Assembly (NCBI GenBank): GCA_003116995.1
Contig: BDSL01000101.1
Span: forward strand, 1 to 64,000
Source of the DNA: Yamagishiella unicocca
Lineage: Eukaryota; Chlorophyta; Chlorophyceae; Chlamydomonadales; Volvocaceae
Direction: 5' to 3'
Length of the DNA: 64,000 nucleotides
Shown: in pieces, positions 42,888 through 54,918 of the stretch
Numbering within the stretch: position 1 is the stretch's first letter
Layout of the letters: each line of letters begins with the position of its first letter
The notes under the pieces: generated by a model
Told to the model about the DNA's origin: nothing
What the model saw: only the letters and a program-made list of their open reading frames with translations
Databases searched by the model: none
Program-made: the position numbers and the translations under genes

Positions 42888-44100
42888 AGACTTCGCACGC
42901 TAAGTTCAGCGACGGCACTGCGAGCCTGGGGTCCTCGATGGGGTCTAAGTCGGGAAGGTGACATGGCCTGAGGTTGGTGACATTCTCCTTGCGCTCAGTG
43001 CTGCACCGACCCCGCAAAGTGGCCACCCCGGCTGCTGTCACCTCGATGACACGAAGGACGTTCTCCCTGGTCGGAACCTGAAGAGTGCTACGGCGGTTGC
43101 GCTCCACAACATACACGTAGTCACCTGGCTCATAACGACCGAAACGTGGCTTGTATCCGCCCGCGCGCACCCGAGCATACCGGTGCTTGTCGCGATGCTG
43201 GGCGATCAGGAGATTGCCCGCAGCAGCTGGCATCATGTGGCGCACCGCCTCAGCACGCAGGGTGAGGTATTGGTGAAAGTGCGCCTCCTGTGCCACATCC
43301 AACGACGCCTTGAACCGTTGACGCAGGGCTGGCGGTACGACTGGCTCCACCCCATAGAGCAGCACGTACGGCGAGAAACCTGTTGAGGCTTGTGGCGAGC
43401 AGTTGTAGCCAAGAGTCAGCCAGGGCAAGTAGTCATCCCAGTTACGCGCTGAGCCTTCAGCCGCACAGGACTTGCAGAGCGACCGTTTCAACACCTGCAC
43501 TATCCGCTCAGATGCTCCATCTGCTTGGGGATGGTTAGGCGAGGTGCAGCGATGATCGATGAGACACTGCTCACACAGCGCCACGAAACAGCCTTCCCAC
43601 TCAGTGCCCCTATCAGTGCCCACCTCTGCTGGGGCTGAGAACCGTGACAGCACTCGCTCCAGGAATGCACGACCAGTCTCATTGGCGGTCTTGTTCGGTA
43701 GGGCTATGAGCTCCACATGCTTGGTGAAGTGCTCAATGCACACCATGACCATGGTGTTGCCTCTAGCCATGGTGGGGAAGGGACCAGCCAAGTCGCAACC
43801 CCAACGATAGAAGGGGCCCCAATGATAGAAGGGGCCCCGTATAGGCAACGGTTGGAGCTCCTCTGGCCGCACGTTGCTGGTCACATTCACTTGGTCACAC
43901 AGCTTGCACGAGCCAACAACGTTGCTGACATCCCGGGTCATACCTGGCCACCAGAAGCTCGTCTGCAGGAGTCCAAGAGTGCGCCGCACCCCGAAGTGCC
44001 CCAGCTTGCTGTGCCCGTATCCAGGATGCGTTATCCAGCCCCCCACCTTCGTCCATGCATGACCATTCAGGCAAACGTCCTCACAGCTTGAAATCGGTTT
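42793..44100 (-). pseudogene. Ty3/gypsy integrase with truncated PHD-like end
   Basis: An HHCC zinc-binding N-part is visible: HSKLGHFGVRRTLGLL ... SCKLCDQ. The catalytic core follows with the DD(35)E residues in RWGCDLAGPFPTM, VGTDRGTEWEG and PQADGASERIVQVLK, then GYEPGDYVYVVERN-type C-terminal sequence. The final LACEVCGFLDKEEVML looks like the start of a PHD finger (C-x2-C ... E-E-V-M-L), cut off by the palindrome arm. The frame is open for over 400 codons and lacks an obvious ATG. The catalytic residues are intact, but the element around it is broken. Confidence 0.88.
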
Positions 44101-44815
44101 CAGTTGTGTCTGTGCGGAAGTGCCAGTCGTGATTGAGCTCTAGTAGGGTGCAGGGGTCTGCGGCGGGTGCACTGTGGGCAGGTTGAAGCGGCGGCGTTGG
44201 ATACCAGGGTGCAAGGTGCAGCGTGTTGAGAAGGGACAGAGCAGGGGCGCGGGCAAGGGTGTTCGGCGGAGGGAAGGGGTGCTGGACTACCCGGGGGCCC
44301 TGGCGCAACCGCGGTCCTTTGCAGTGTGCTGGCCTGGGGTTGGGTAGGAAGTGACACATGTCGCACGCTCATATGAAGAGGACATATGGGCGTGGTAAGG
44401 CGCTGGGACAGAGGGCTGGCAGGCGTCTTGCGTGGGAAGGGATGCGGCGGGGTTGGTGGCATAGGGCCGGGGGCTGCGGGTCGGGATAAGCGCAGTGGGT
44501 TCTAGGACGGGTGCTGAGTACTGTAAGGCTGGAAACAGCTCGGAGCAATGCCAGGGCGGCGGCCGAGATGGCAACGTGGGAGACGAGGCGCTTGTGTGGC
44601 CTGACTCTGTCGGACTGCAGTCGGCCATGCCTGAAGCTGTACTTGGGCCCTGAACTTGCTTCTGCGCGTGTAGGTCAGTGTGTGGACAACTGTGTTATAC
44701 TGATAAAAACGTTTTCCACGAGGTTTCTTGACGCCCTGGCGATCTTGGGATATGCGGCCAGTTGGCGGGGCGGCGATGCCTTTACAAAACGTCCATATCC
44801 TTAATATGGTTCGGT
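44100..44815. other. No recognisable gene; left flank of duplicated block B
   Basis: Pyrimidine/purine-rich DNA with short open frames, between the integrase remnant and the start of homology with 55866. Possibly the decayed end of the retroelement. Confidence 0.4.
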
Positions 44816-44816
44816 G

Positions 44817-47800
44817 GCTGCGCCTACATTCCACGCGCACTCCTCATTCAAGTGTCTTGATACACTGGCCCACCGGCCATAGGCCCCATCCCGCAAGGCC
44901 CTGCAGGGGCTTTCCGCCAGTAGGCGCGTCACGCGCAATCTGCTCCAACAAATAGTTATAGGCGGCAACCCGTCCCCTGTCCACTAGTGTAATGTGCGCA
45001 ACAAATCGATAGCGGCTTAGTCCTGTTGCAACGGTAAACATTTCCGGATCATGAGAAGAGCTAGCCGGTTCCAATCACTTCCGCTAAGCTGCGTTCCAGC
45101 AGCCACACATAGTTCCGTTCGAAAGCCAACGGCCTTCAAGACCAAGCCTTGCCTTGACTTGGTGTCCGAGGCGCAGCTGACACACTGGTGTACGCCCCAA
45201 CCGAGCACTCACGAGGCACATGAACAAACGAACAAACCGTGCCGCGGAAACATTGCGCGTTGTAGCTAGTATACAGCTAGTCGATGAAAGTCTCATACAA
45301 AATGAAGAAGAAGAAGAAGAAGAACAACAACAACGGCAACACCTGTTGATGTCTGGACACTCATGCCAAGTCTTGTCTTTCCTGTTGGGCAGCAACCAGC
45401 GCTACAGGGAGAGTGCACGACACGGCTGCTCCCGTCACTCCACCATGACCCCCTCCTAAGGCAGGCAGGCAGCTGCTGGCAGCATATCCCACATTGCGCA
45501 ACTAGCCGGTCCCGCAACTCCGCCCACGTCCCTCTCCTTACCATCCTCCCTCACGTCCTCCCTGGACATTCGGCCTGGCCCTTGTCAGGCAGCAGGATCC
45601 TCCAGGTCATGCGGGGCTTCCGCACTGGGTCTGCCGCCGCAACCGAATCGGTCGCCGGTGCGGCGCTGTGGGACCCGTCCGGAGGCTCCAGGGAGGAGCC
45701 GGATGGCCGTACAACGCGGAAGTCCCTCCAGGACCTGATCGGCTGGGAGCCGAACACGGAGGCGGGGTCGTCCAGCGGGGCGGCGGGAAAGGCACCCATG
45801 AGGGGGCCGCCGCCGCCGCTGCTGCTCGCTCGCCCTGCGGCGTCCAGGCCTGCTGCTGCGTCCTCTTGCTTTATCCCTACATGGAGCCCCGCAGCAGAGG
45901 CTGCCCCCGACCCGCCAGCCCTATCGTCGCCAGCGGCTGCAGGCGCCGCGGGGTCTTGCCGCCCGACGCTCTGGCCGTGATCTGCTGGGAGCGACTGTGC
46001 TGCCGCCCCTGCTGCTCCGCCGTGCGGCGCTGCGGCTGAGCGCCCGCCCGCCGCCTGACCGTCCGACCATGCCGCCCAGCGCGCCTCCTCCTGGGCCCGG
46101 CCGCCGCCGTGCATGTAGCCGGGAGAGTGCCGGCCGCCATCGGCGGAGCTGCGGCCGAGCCCACCGCCGCGCCACCGGCCGCCGCCTGGGTGCTGCGGAA
46201 CCCCAGCCTGCCTGCCTCCGAAGTACTCGTCGCGCCAGGCGGCCCTCTCCGGGCTGCGCGACCTAGGGCGCGGCCCAGGTCCAGGGAGGTACCTGGCGCG
46301 GGGATCCATGCCCCCGTCCCGCAACTCCCAAGGCCTCTCCCCGCTCGGTCGCGTCGGGAGGCCGCCGAAATGGCGCTGCTCCCTTTCCCTCTCCCGGTCC
46401 ACATTCCGCATGCCGCCCATACGGCGCTCGTGCTCGAAATTACATTGCCGCTCCAGCTCCCTGTCCCCCTCCCAGCTCCGTTCTCGTTCTCTGGGCCCCT
46501 CCCAGCTCCGTTCTCGCTCTCTGGGCCCCTCTCTGCCCCCCTCCCAGCTCCGTTCTCGTTCTCTGGCCCCCTCCCAGCCCCCGTCTCGGTGCCGGCCTCG
46601 CTCCCACCCTCCTTCTCTTTCCAGCCCCTCCCGCTCCCGCGTCGTCCGGGTATCGTCCCTCTCCCTGCTCCTGTTCCTCCGCCCGGCTTGCGGCGCCTCG
46701 GCGCCCCTGCCTCGCCGTTCCTCCGCTCGCCGCTCCTCCCCTCGCCGTTCCTCCCCTCGCCGTTCTGCTCCTCCGACCCGCGCGCCGCAGCCCTGAGGCG
46801 CAGACCTCCGGCCCTCCGCGCCCACCGAGCCGTCAGAGCACTTCGCAGCTGCCTCGGTGGGGGCCCGCCGCATCAGCTCCGGCGGCGGGTTCGAAGCTTC
46901 CCGCTTCACCACGACAGAGGCACCGTGCGGTTCACGGACGGACTCCGATAAGCCAGCAGCGGCCCCGGCGGCTGAGAGGCGCGGCGGCGGCGGCAGGTAC
47001 CCCGCTGCGGACTGCGTCTGTCCGCTGACGTTGCTGGGATAAGCAGCTGATTCAGGTGGCGGCTTCTCAGTGGGGGCGTTGAGCGCTGCCGGTTGGAGCG
47101 TGGGCGGTGCTGCTGCCGAGTCGTCGGCAGGCACAGCGGGCTCGCGCCCCCCCCAGAGCACTTGCTCTGGCGTCAGCCCCTCATCCTCTAGCATCTCCCA
47201 CGCCTCCGCCAGCTCCCGCCACCAGCCCGCCCCGTAGTCTCGCAGCAGCTGCTCGCCGGCGGCGATGTCCCGCAGCGCCACCAGCACCGGCAGCACCAGC
47301 CCGCGCACGGAGATGGGGAGCACCTGAACAGGGGGAGGGTGATGAAGAGTGCTCGGAATGGTACTACTCTGCCACGGCATTAGCACTTCGGCGCGCTTAG
47401 TCCGGCAGCCGTAGGATCGTGGGGCGCAGCCCCGGTTGTGAGCCGCGCTGGCGCTCTACGGCAGGCCGGTGTCTGACTCGCTGGACGAGCCAGGACGTGA
47501 CCTAGTAACATAACCCCGCTCACCAGGCAATTCGCCTTGGCCGCGGCTTCCAGGGAGTCCACGTCGTTGCCGTCCACCCAGGCACGTGGTTGGACCCGTG
47601 GGTCGTTGATCAGCGCTGCCAGGTTGCCGTATCCCAGCATGGACAGCAGGGCCGCCGGCATGGACGACTCTGGGGGGGCCGGGGCGGGGCGCATTCACGC
47701 GCACGCATTGGGGGAGAAGGGTTAACCGAAGCGGTTGGAGCATACGCGACGTGCATACCCCATCCTCTACGGTACCCTGTGTATCGATTCACGGGACAAA

Positions 47801-49873
47801 ACAGATGCCCAAACACAGCCGTGTACAGCTCGACGGCTGCCCCTGGGGTGCAATTGCCGCACGAGGCTAGGAAGGGCCCCCAGCGTACCTTCGCCTGCAG
47901 CCCCAGCAGCCGCCGTCGCGCCTCGCTGCTGCGGCTGCGCCTCCGCCTCCCACGTAAGCGGCCACAGGAACGAGCACATCAGGTACTGCCAGGCGGTAGC
48001 CGTCGCACCCAGCTGCGCCGCGATGGTGGGCCCCATACGGCGTTGCAGCTCGGCCTTGGCCTCAGCCCCGCAGGCTCGGAAGCCCAGAGACTCGACGCGT
48101 CCCGCCGCGGGTAGCACGTAGCCACCCGCCACCCCCAGCACCGCGTTCTTCTTGATGGGGACGGCGGCCTCCAGCCCGTAGCCGCCGCGGGCAGGGTCCG
48201 GGCACAGCCGCAGCCCGTCGATCCACTTTGGGTCCTCTGGTAGCTTGGCGTCGCTGCTGCCGGCCTCCCCCTGGAGCCCCAGTAACCGCGCCAGCCGGTT
48301 ACAGATGATGTTGCGGCTGAGGCCGTGGCGACGGAACGCAGCCGCCCAAGGGGGAGTGGGTTGGTCGCCAGTGGCGGCAGTGTGAGCCGCCGCACCGGCG
48401 ACGGAGCCGGCGTCCACGGCCGAGTCGACGCCGGCGATGAACATCTGTCGCTTCACGACGTCTGTTCGCGCCAGCGGGCAGCCAAGGCGCTTCTCCCACT
48501 CCTCCTGGATTCGGGGCACCGCCTGCCGCATCTCCGGGGGGAAGGTGAGGCTGCAAAGCCGCAGCTCGCCGGGCTGCAGCGCCGGCAGCTGCCCGGCAGG
48601 CACGTAGCCGTGAAGGTGCTTGATGGAGGCAGCTGGCAGGACGCACGGCACGGCGGCGGCGGCGGCCGCCGCCGCCGAGGCCGCTGCAGGCTCGCCCAGC
48701 TGCGCAGCTTCCGGCGGTGCACCGGCCCCGGCGGCGGCCCCCGATGCTGCTGCTGCTGCCGCCGGCACCAAGGGCATCCGGATGTCCGGTGCAGGCGCCG
48801 ACGTCGTGGCGGTGGCCACCGGCCTCCCGGACGGGCGCCACGAAGACCGGCCTCGGCCTGCCCCTGCCCCCGTCCTTGCGCCCGCACCGTTGCTGACGTC
48901 AGCTCCTCCCTTTGAAGGGCTGCCCGAGCCAGGGCCCGAGCTACAACCCGCGCCAGCGGCTGCTGCTTCCGTCACGGGCTCCACCTTCACGCGAGCACAC
49001 ACCGGCCGAGGCGACAGCGGTGGCGGCGGCGCCATGCCCGGCTGCTGCTGCGGGGCCGCTGCCGTCGTCGCACTCGGCGCCGAGACTGCACCACCGCTGC
49101 CACCCGCCGGCGGTTGCGCTCCGGAACCACCGCTGTCGCCTCGCCACTCACCGGGCGGTCGGCCTAGCCGGCTTACCAGCGGCATGTCATCCCAGCTGCT
49201 GTAGTCGAGCCCGTCAATGGCGCGTCGAGGCCCGTGCCTTCCAAGAGGCACGTCATCCTCGCTGCCGCTGCCATCGCCGCCGCGCTCTGCTTTCATCGCC
49301 GCGCTTCTTTGACCTCGCGACCAAGGTGCCGCCTCCGCCGCGGCTGCTCCCAGCTGCCGCTCCTCCCGCCGAACCAGCGGCGCCGCCAACTGCTGCAGCC
49401 GGCCCCCGTCGCGGCTGCTCGATCTCCACACGGTAACAGTAAACGTCGTGTCGCTGCCCGCTGTGGGAGCGAACTGGACCACGTCCCTGGGCTGCATGCC
49501 CATGAAGCGCATCAAGCGGGTCATCTGATGCAGCCGTGTTTTTCGCGCTCCGTGAGGCACGAGGCCGACCTGCAGGCCCGGCGAAACCCAGCCGCGTCAG
49601 GACAGGATGTACGGCACGGTCAGGAAAACGGACGCCCCCCCTCCCCTGGAGCGACGCCACATCGCGGGGCGCCGGCCAGGGACCAACCGGGTCTAGGCCC
49701 GGGCCCCAGATCCAGATCCAGATCCCGACCGAAACGCGAACGACATCGCTCTGCTCCGGCGCACGGCGTCCCCGTACCCCCGCCCCGTTGCCTACCGTCC
49801 CCGTACCCCGGCCCCGTTGCCTACCGTCCCCGTACCCCCGCCCCGTTGCCTACCGTCCCCGTACCCCCGCCCC
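44817..49873 (-). repeat. Segmental duplication B (5.05 kb, paired with 55866-about 60865)
   Basis: The block matches the right-hand block at a constant offset of 11,049 bases with only scattered substitutions: about three amino-acid differences in each of the two large exons. It covers the 3' flank and last three exons of the SET gene. The left edge falls at gctgcgcctacattcc (44817/55866). The right edge falls inside an intronic minisatellite. Very recent duplication or ongoing gene conversion is implied. Confidence 0.96.
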
Positions 49874-50355
49874 GCTGTTTGACTCGTCGTAATGGCGCGA
49901 GGTGCTCAACAATGAGACAACAAGGTCATATGTACAACATATGAAAACCATATGCAAATCCAAACAACACTTGCGATCCATAATACGGGGAATGGCGGAA
50001 ACAACATGACCCAGCACTGACACCGTGGTACAAGGGAAAGGAGCAGCGCGGAAATGCAGGTTGGAACCTGGGGCGAAGTTGGTAGTTGGAGAAGGAGCGG
50101 AGGAGCCCAGTCCCATCCCAGCCCCGACCCGCCAATACGGGGAAGGGGTATCTGTGCACGTTTCCCTGACACGATGCATTTAACAACGGCGTGACGATCA
50201 TGAGTCGCCCCCGACTCATAGCCACCCACCTGCATGTCCTCCTGCTCGAGGACGTACGTTCCACCCAGCCTGGCGTCGGGACCCGCCGTCATCATGACGA
50301 TCTGGACCACATTCTCGTTCGCCCACAAGTCATTGGGGTCGCGGTCCACGGACAT
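45551..50355 (-). CDS. Gene B: 5'-truncated B3-like/SET protein, possibly chimeric
   Basis: Exons 49569-47889, 47669-47524 and 47323-45551 match exons 3-5 of gene C. They give the C-half of B3-like domain 3 (ARKTRLHQMTRLMRFMGMQP), a Ser/Ala-rich linker, SET N-part (GGYGLEAAVPIKKNAVLGVA), LGYGNLAALINDPRV, KANCL and VLPISVRGLVLPVLVALRDI + AAGEQLLRDYGAGWW, and a basic/acidic RER-rich tail (RERERSWEGGREGPRERERS). Exons 1-2 of gene C are missing. Instead, the promoter of segment X' ends in an ATG at 50355 followed by 42 codons and a good donor (CAG/GTGGGT at 50230). That exon ends in phase 0, as exon 3 requires, so a chimeric protein is possible. In the SET motif, gene C's RDIAPGEQ is RDIAAGEQ here. 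Whether it is expressed is unknown. Confidence 0.65.
49765..49873. repeat. 30-bp minisatellite at the duplication breakpoint
   Basis: Units of about 30 bases (cccgccccgttgcctaccgt preceded by ccccgtaccc): about four copies here, two in the matching intron of gene C (about 60818-60880). Homology between B and C ends inside this array. Confidence 0.85.
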
Positions 50356-53152
50356 AACGCCGCCTGCGAGTGCGCGGGTGGATCGACCACCCGGGGGACG
50401 CGAGGGCCAGCATGTGTGTCAACTAGCTGCTAAGCTGTGTGTGTGCGTGTGGTGTGTGTGTGTGCGCGTATCGGGTGGGGGTCTTGGGAGGAGAGGGGAG
50501 TCCGCTAGGTGGAACGGGAACGGCACCATGCGCAAAGCTGGCCGCTGTGGAGGCAGGCTGCACGCGGTGGCGTGCTGGGGCCCTAGGACGCAGTGTGTGT
50601 ATGTATCCCTGAACGGGGCCCGGGCGCTGCGTGCGTGGCATGCCAAGTCCTCCCCGACTGCCGTATATGGGAGGCCCACGGCAGTTTGCACGGTTCACCT
50701 CAACGGTACGCAGCGATGCACGAGGGTAATACGGATTATAAAGTCGTCCTCAGTCCTGACCAATCCTAAACAACGTAAATCGCCAGCATACAGGAGCCAA
50801 CTCTGCACGTGTGCTCCAGCGCATATCGCCGCAGCCCTCTACAGACCGCACCTGCCGCCACGTCGCTGCCATCCAGGGCAGCTGCATCCGTCTGTCCATC
50901 ATCGTCTTCATCATCGTCCTCTCGCAGCCGCTTCAGGCCTGCTGCGGGGCTGCCATTCAGCTCTCCGTCCTCTCCATCGGCAAGCAAGTCGCCAGAGCTT
51001 TCGCCTCCCGTGTCCTGTAGCTGTCTGAGCTGACGGTTACGTTCCTGTCGCATTTGCCGCTTATGCGCCTTCTTGTGCTTTGGTTGCTCCGGCTCAGCGC
51101 CACCCTCATGCCGCCCGTCAGCGTCGTCGCCATAACCCGAGATAAACAGGCGCTCGTCCGGCGGAGTCATGCGCCAGAGCCCAACGTGCTTCGCGTCAGG
51201 CGCAAGGGACAAGCTATTAACAAGAGCCGTGGCGCCGGAGATGCGCCACTTGCCGCCCGTCGTCCCAAGGCGGATATTCTCGAACTTCATAAGCGGTTCG
51301 CTACCATCCCCCCTGCTGAATATTGCAACAGGTTGGTCCTTCGTCTTGGCAGCTGTCGATATCCGCGCAGGAAAGGCCTGGTTCACAATTGCTCCGGACG
51401 GACGCAGCTCATTTCGGTGCCAGCGAATGAGGCCGCAAAATATCGCCCCTTCAGGTAATCCCTTCGGCGGAGGTGCTGGTTCCTCCATACTGCTTGGCCC
51501 TCGCAGGAATGTGCGTATCCGCCAGAACTGAAGGGGGGGGAGGGAGGACGTGACTCCCCCTGCCGAAGCCGCAGCAAAGCGGGCACACAAGTAGAACATA
51601 ATTGTACGAATTCGGGCTAATGCTCCGGAATAGCTGCGCGCCAGGGTCTGACGCTGACCACCAAAGGGAATGCGACCCATACCGCACCCACTCCTTCTAC
51701 GTACGTACTAAACTTACCAGTCAATCTGAACTTAGTACTGAGAATCTCAGGGCACTGCTACCGCCTTCGGCACTGTGACCGGTGTCCAGCCAAAGCCAGG
51801 CGATGCTCCAGTGAAGCGAAAATGTTCTTCCCGGAATCCTAATTTATATCAACCAGTGGTGAATTCCTACAAAGACGATTAACACAAAGCAGCAAAGCTC
51901 GTCGATAGGGTTGGTGAGGGGGGATGTCGTCGCCACTATTAAAGTGAAAGCTAAGTGCGGCAGCTTCAGTGCTTGCATCCTATGTGTCGCATGAGAGAGC
52001 AGGTACATGGGCGGTAGGGCGGAGGAGTGGGATTCGTGCATCTGTCGTAGTCATCTGCATGTCAGGGTCGACATTACACGGCAGCTAACCGAATTGTGCA
52101 GCCACTGCTCCACATCCAACTGTTAACTTTTAAAGCACAATTTCAGGTAAGGAAGGATCATCAAGACTCTGTAAAATGGGTTCTACGGTTTGCCAACCCC
52201 TCACGCGTCGCGCCACGGACGATTGGCCGTCAGCTAATTGCCTCCGAAGGACGCTCCCTGTATTACATGGGTGGCAATGCAAATCACGTACCAAGACGCA
52301 TTGAACCCAGCGGGCTACATTAGTCCCAAGTGCTCCTTGCTGGCGGGCGCTAAAACCCAAACGGGTATCCCCGAAATTATATGAATACAGAAGATAATGC
52401 ATATGCAGCATTTGGGTTTGGACGCTGCTGCACATGTGCAACAGTGATGGCCCGCGGGGAGGCATGCACGGGAGCGTGGCTACCATACCTGGGCGCCGGG
52501 GACGTCATCTGCGTCATGCAAGAGGGTACTGTGGACCCATGCCACGCCTCATGAAGGAGGGTGGTAAGGCGCTCAAACGACTAAAATTTACAAGCTTTTG
52601 GGGAGTGGGAACCGAATCCAACGCCGCCTGGGCTAAACGAGTTAGAACGCTGCTGGAACGATAGGGGAGTGGGAAGTGGGAGCCTGAATCCAACGCCGCC
52701 TGGCCTAACGAGCTAGAACGCTGCTGGAACGAGCACATGCCGGCGACCAATGCTATGAAGTCCAGCTCATTTATCCTCGGCTAGGCTTCTAGCCCATGGC
52801 TCTGAAATATATCGTAACACTGAACGCACCTCACCAGGTCTCACCACCCTTGCCCTCCATGACCCGCAGCTTGTGAGCTGCTTTTTGCTACCACATATGA
52901 CAATTAACATGTTGATATATTGCACATCAGCTCTCTAAGACGTCAGGCGCCCGTCGAACGGTGATGCAGGGGCGTACCCGAGGCCCAGGGGTCGAAAAGG
53001 AGGGGGGGATTTGGGGCGCATGCTTTGTCTCTAACGTTGACGGCGCTATACGGCATACTCGTCTTCCAAATGCTCGCAGAAGTACAATGAGAGTAGGTAA
53101 GTCTGTGTATCAAAGTTTCCAAAAATCCTACAATAAATTCCCCATACCGAGA
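50353..53152 (-). repeat. Segmental duplication X' (inverted copy of 13990-16738)
   Basis: Reverse complement of segment X with minor indels. It contains the second copy of the B3-like gene. Its promoter-proximal edge stops right after ATG 50355-50353, as X does after 16736. The far edge ends at ccccataccgag (about 53146-53152). Confidence 0.93.
50766..51680 (-). CDS. B3-like domain protein with basic/acidic tail (copy X')
   Basis: Same 304-codon frame as 15449-16363. Visible changes are few (for example V/F in LQVWRIR/LQFWRIR, E/P in SSMEES/SSMEEP, R/C in AVRRGLRRF/AVCRGLRRY). The B3-like core, the basic run KHKKAHKRQMRQERNRQ and the acidic run are preserved. The frame is intact, including the C-rich tract (8 C) before the possible acceptor, which slippage would break easily. 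Both copies thus look maintained, or diverged too recently to decay. Role inferred as for the left copy. Confidence 0.6.
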   Translation of the reverse strand: MGRIPFGGQRQTLARSYSGALARIRTIMFYLCARFAAASAGGVTSSLPPLQFWRIRTFLRGPSSMEEPAPPPKGLPEGAIFCGLIRWHRNELRPSGAIVNQAFPARISTAAKTKDQPVAIFSRGDGSEPLMKFENIRLGTTGGKWRISGATALVNSLSLAPDAKHVGLWRMTPPDERLFISGYGDDADGRHEGGAEPEQPKHKKAHKRQMRQERNRQLRQLQDTGGESSGDLLADGEDGELNGSPAAGLKRLREDDDEDDDGQTDAAALDGSDVAAGAVCRGLRRYALEHTCRVGSCMLAIYVV

Positions 53153-53340
53153 GCTATGACTGGGTACCCACCCACCACTTAAAGGCACGGTGGGACGGCC
53201 AAAAGTGAGCGTATTCCGCTAAAGTGGGACGCAATGTTTGCTACCCACCGACAAATCCTAAAAACAGAAATTGTAATACTTATGAAGCTTGTTTAAAAAT
53301 CAAAACTTGTCTGCCGTTCATGCTTTCCAATTGTAACAGG

Positions 53341-54918
53341 TTAAAGCATCAATGTGTTCACTCCCCGTGCTGCTGTTCGTGCTTCCCCAGCAATAGCTTC
53401 CGGGGACTGTTTCCCTTCTGGTGGTGGCGTTTCGCGCCGCACTAGGTTCACGACGTGTCCGCAGCTGGGCACGTAACTGAAGACGACGAAATCACCACAC
53501 CGCATGCGCGACGACGCCAGCCACGGCCCGAGCCCCAAGATGTAGGTGGGAAGCCTGCTCCGGGCAGCAGTCCTCAGATACTGGACCGCACGCACTTTCC
53601 GAGGCATGCTGCTCCCGCCACAACTGCCGGCGCCGGCTCCGGGACAGCGCACCCGCAGTGGCACCTCCCTGCGACCATCAACCTCCCTACAAGCACCGTA
53701 CTTGAACATGTGTTCTGCCGTCGCCGACCTGATGCACAACATCGACCTGCTGAGCATCCCCTCAGTGAGCTCTATGCTTTGCAGTTCCAGGGCTGCGGTT
53801 TTGCCGCTGTCGGCAACGGCGTTCGGCTGGGAGGTGCCGCCCTGGGAGGCACTGCCTGGCGAGGAGGGCGCTGCCCTTTGCTCGGAGGTGGCTGCAGCCG
53901 TGCACGGACCCCGGCTTGAGCCCCGAGGGTCCATACGTGGCGGTTCTTCTTGCTGGTTTCGGGGCTTCTTGTGCGAATGGCGCCCAGCCCCGGCAGCATC
54001 GCGCGGGCCGGCAGCTGCAGCCGCTGCAGCTGCCGCGTCAGCAGCAGTAGCAGCAGGAAGAGAGGTGGTTCGCGGTAGGCTGCCGCCAGTGGTGGCGCTG
54101 AACTCCGGGGTGGCTGTCAGGGAGGGAACGCATGCAGCTGCCAGCTCATGCCCGCTGCCCCGACCGGTGATGACGTCAGTCAGCTGCTGGAGACCAAGCT
54201 GCTGCTGTTGCTGCTGCAGGGCCGCTGTTGCCGCCTGTAGCTTGCCCGGTGAGGCGACCTCCAGCAAGAAACTCTGGGGCGGCTCAAAGCACAGCTGCAC
54301 CACCGCACCCTCACTCAGTCCCAGCCCCTCATACCAGCCCGTCAGGCCGTGCAATTTACAAACCAGGACGACACCGCCGGCGCTGGCAGGGAGCGCCTCA
54401 GCCCCTGCAGGCGCCTGAGGGCCTTGCTGCCGTGGCGGCGGCGACTTTGGCGGCCGCGCCTCATCCCTCATCGGAGCGGCCGCGTTCTGGCCGCCTCGGG
54501 CGCCCCAACGAACAACGGCGCCCGCCACTTCGCCTCCACCACCGGAGGTCGCATCCCGCAACGCCAGCGGCATGCTCCAGGGGAAGGCTGTGAGGTCTAG
54601 GGAGGGCACCAAACCCGCATCCAGCGGGAAGTCCCTGTGCAGGAGGAGGTAGCCCCCTCGGAGCATCCTGGCAGTGACGGTCACCCGGACGCTGAAGGCC
54701 CGCGGCGAGGAGGCGCCCTCCGCACCGGGCTCGGCGGCCGGTGCGCTGTGCTGTGGCCCGCTGTCGCCAGCTCCTCGACATCCATTTTCCTGCAGCGGGT
54801 TGGCGGTGCAGATAAGGCCCATGTGCACATCGCGCACAACAGCTGCCGTTATCGCGGCGACTGGTGGCTTCGGAGCATGATGCACGGCAAGACCCGCAGG
54901 CAAGGAGCGTGCTGACAT
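53341..54918 (-). pseudogene. A': truncated copy of gene A 5' end (two B3-like domains)
   Basis: From ATG 54918 the frame follows gene A exon 1 for about 500 residues, through B3-like domains 1 and 2 (LHGLTGWYEGLGLS; YILGLGPWLASSRMRCGDFV). Just after GKQS an extra G (ccggggactg, about 53401-53410, versus ccgggactg in gene A) shifts the frame, and homology stops near 53368. The product would end GEARTAARGVNTLML. It has no SET domain. It could make a DNA-binding-only protein that competes with gene A, or be dead; I cannot tell which. Confidence 0.75.

Larger units (their letters stand above)
36800..44100. mobile_element. Degenerate, rearranged Ty3/gypsy-type retroelement remnants
   Basis: Gag-like and aspartic-protease-like sequence on + (about 37.2-41.7 kb) faces protease-like and integrase sequence on - (41.7-44.1 kb) across a large palindrome. 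I find no reverse transcriptase/RNase H (no YxDD-type motif), and I could not define terminal repeats or a primer-binding site. Two oppositely oriented fragments, or one element folded by a palindromic rearrangement, would both explain the layout. It lies between gene A and gene B and may have helped the local duplications. Confidence 0.8.

Noticed and set aside
36800..44100. Autonomous LTR retrotransposon with defined LTRs
   Set aside because: No paired terminal repeats or primer-binding site found, no reverse transcriptase, and reversed domain order.
49906..50355. 149-codon - frame as a stand-alone gene
   Set aside because: A good donor (CAG/GTGGGT) after codon 42 and phase match to gene B exon 3 make a first exon more likely. 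The remainder looks non-coding.
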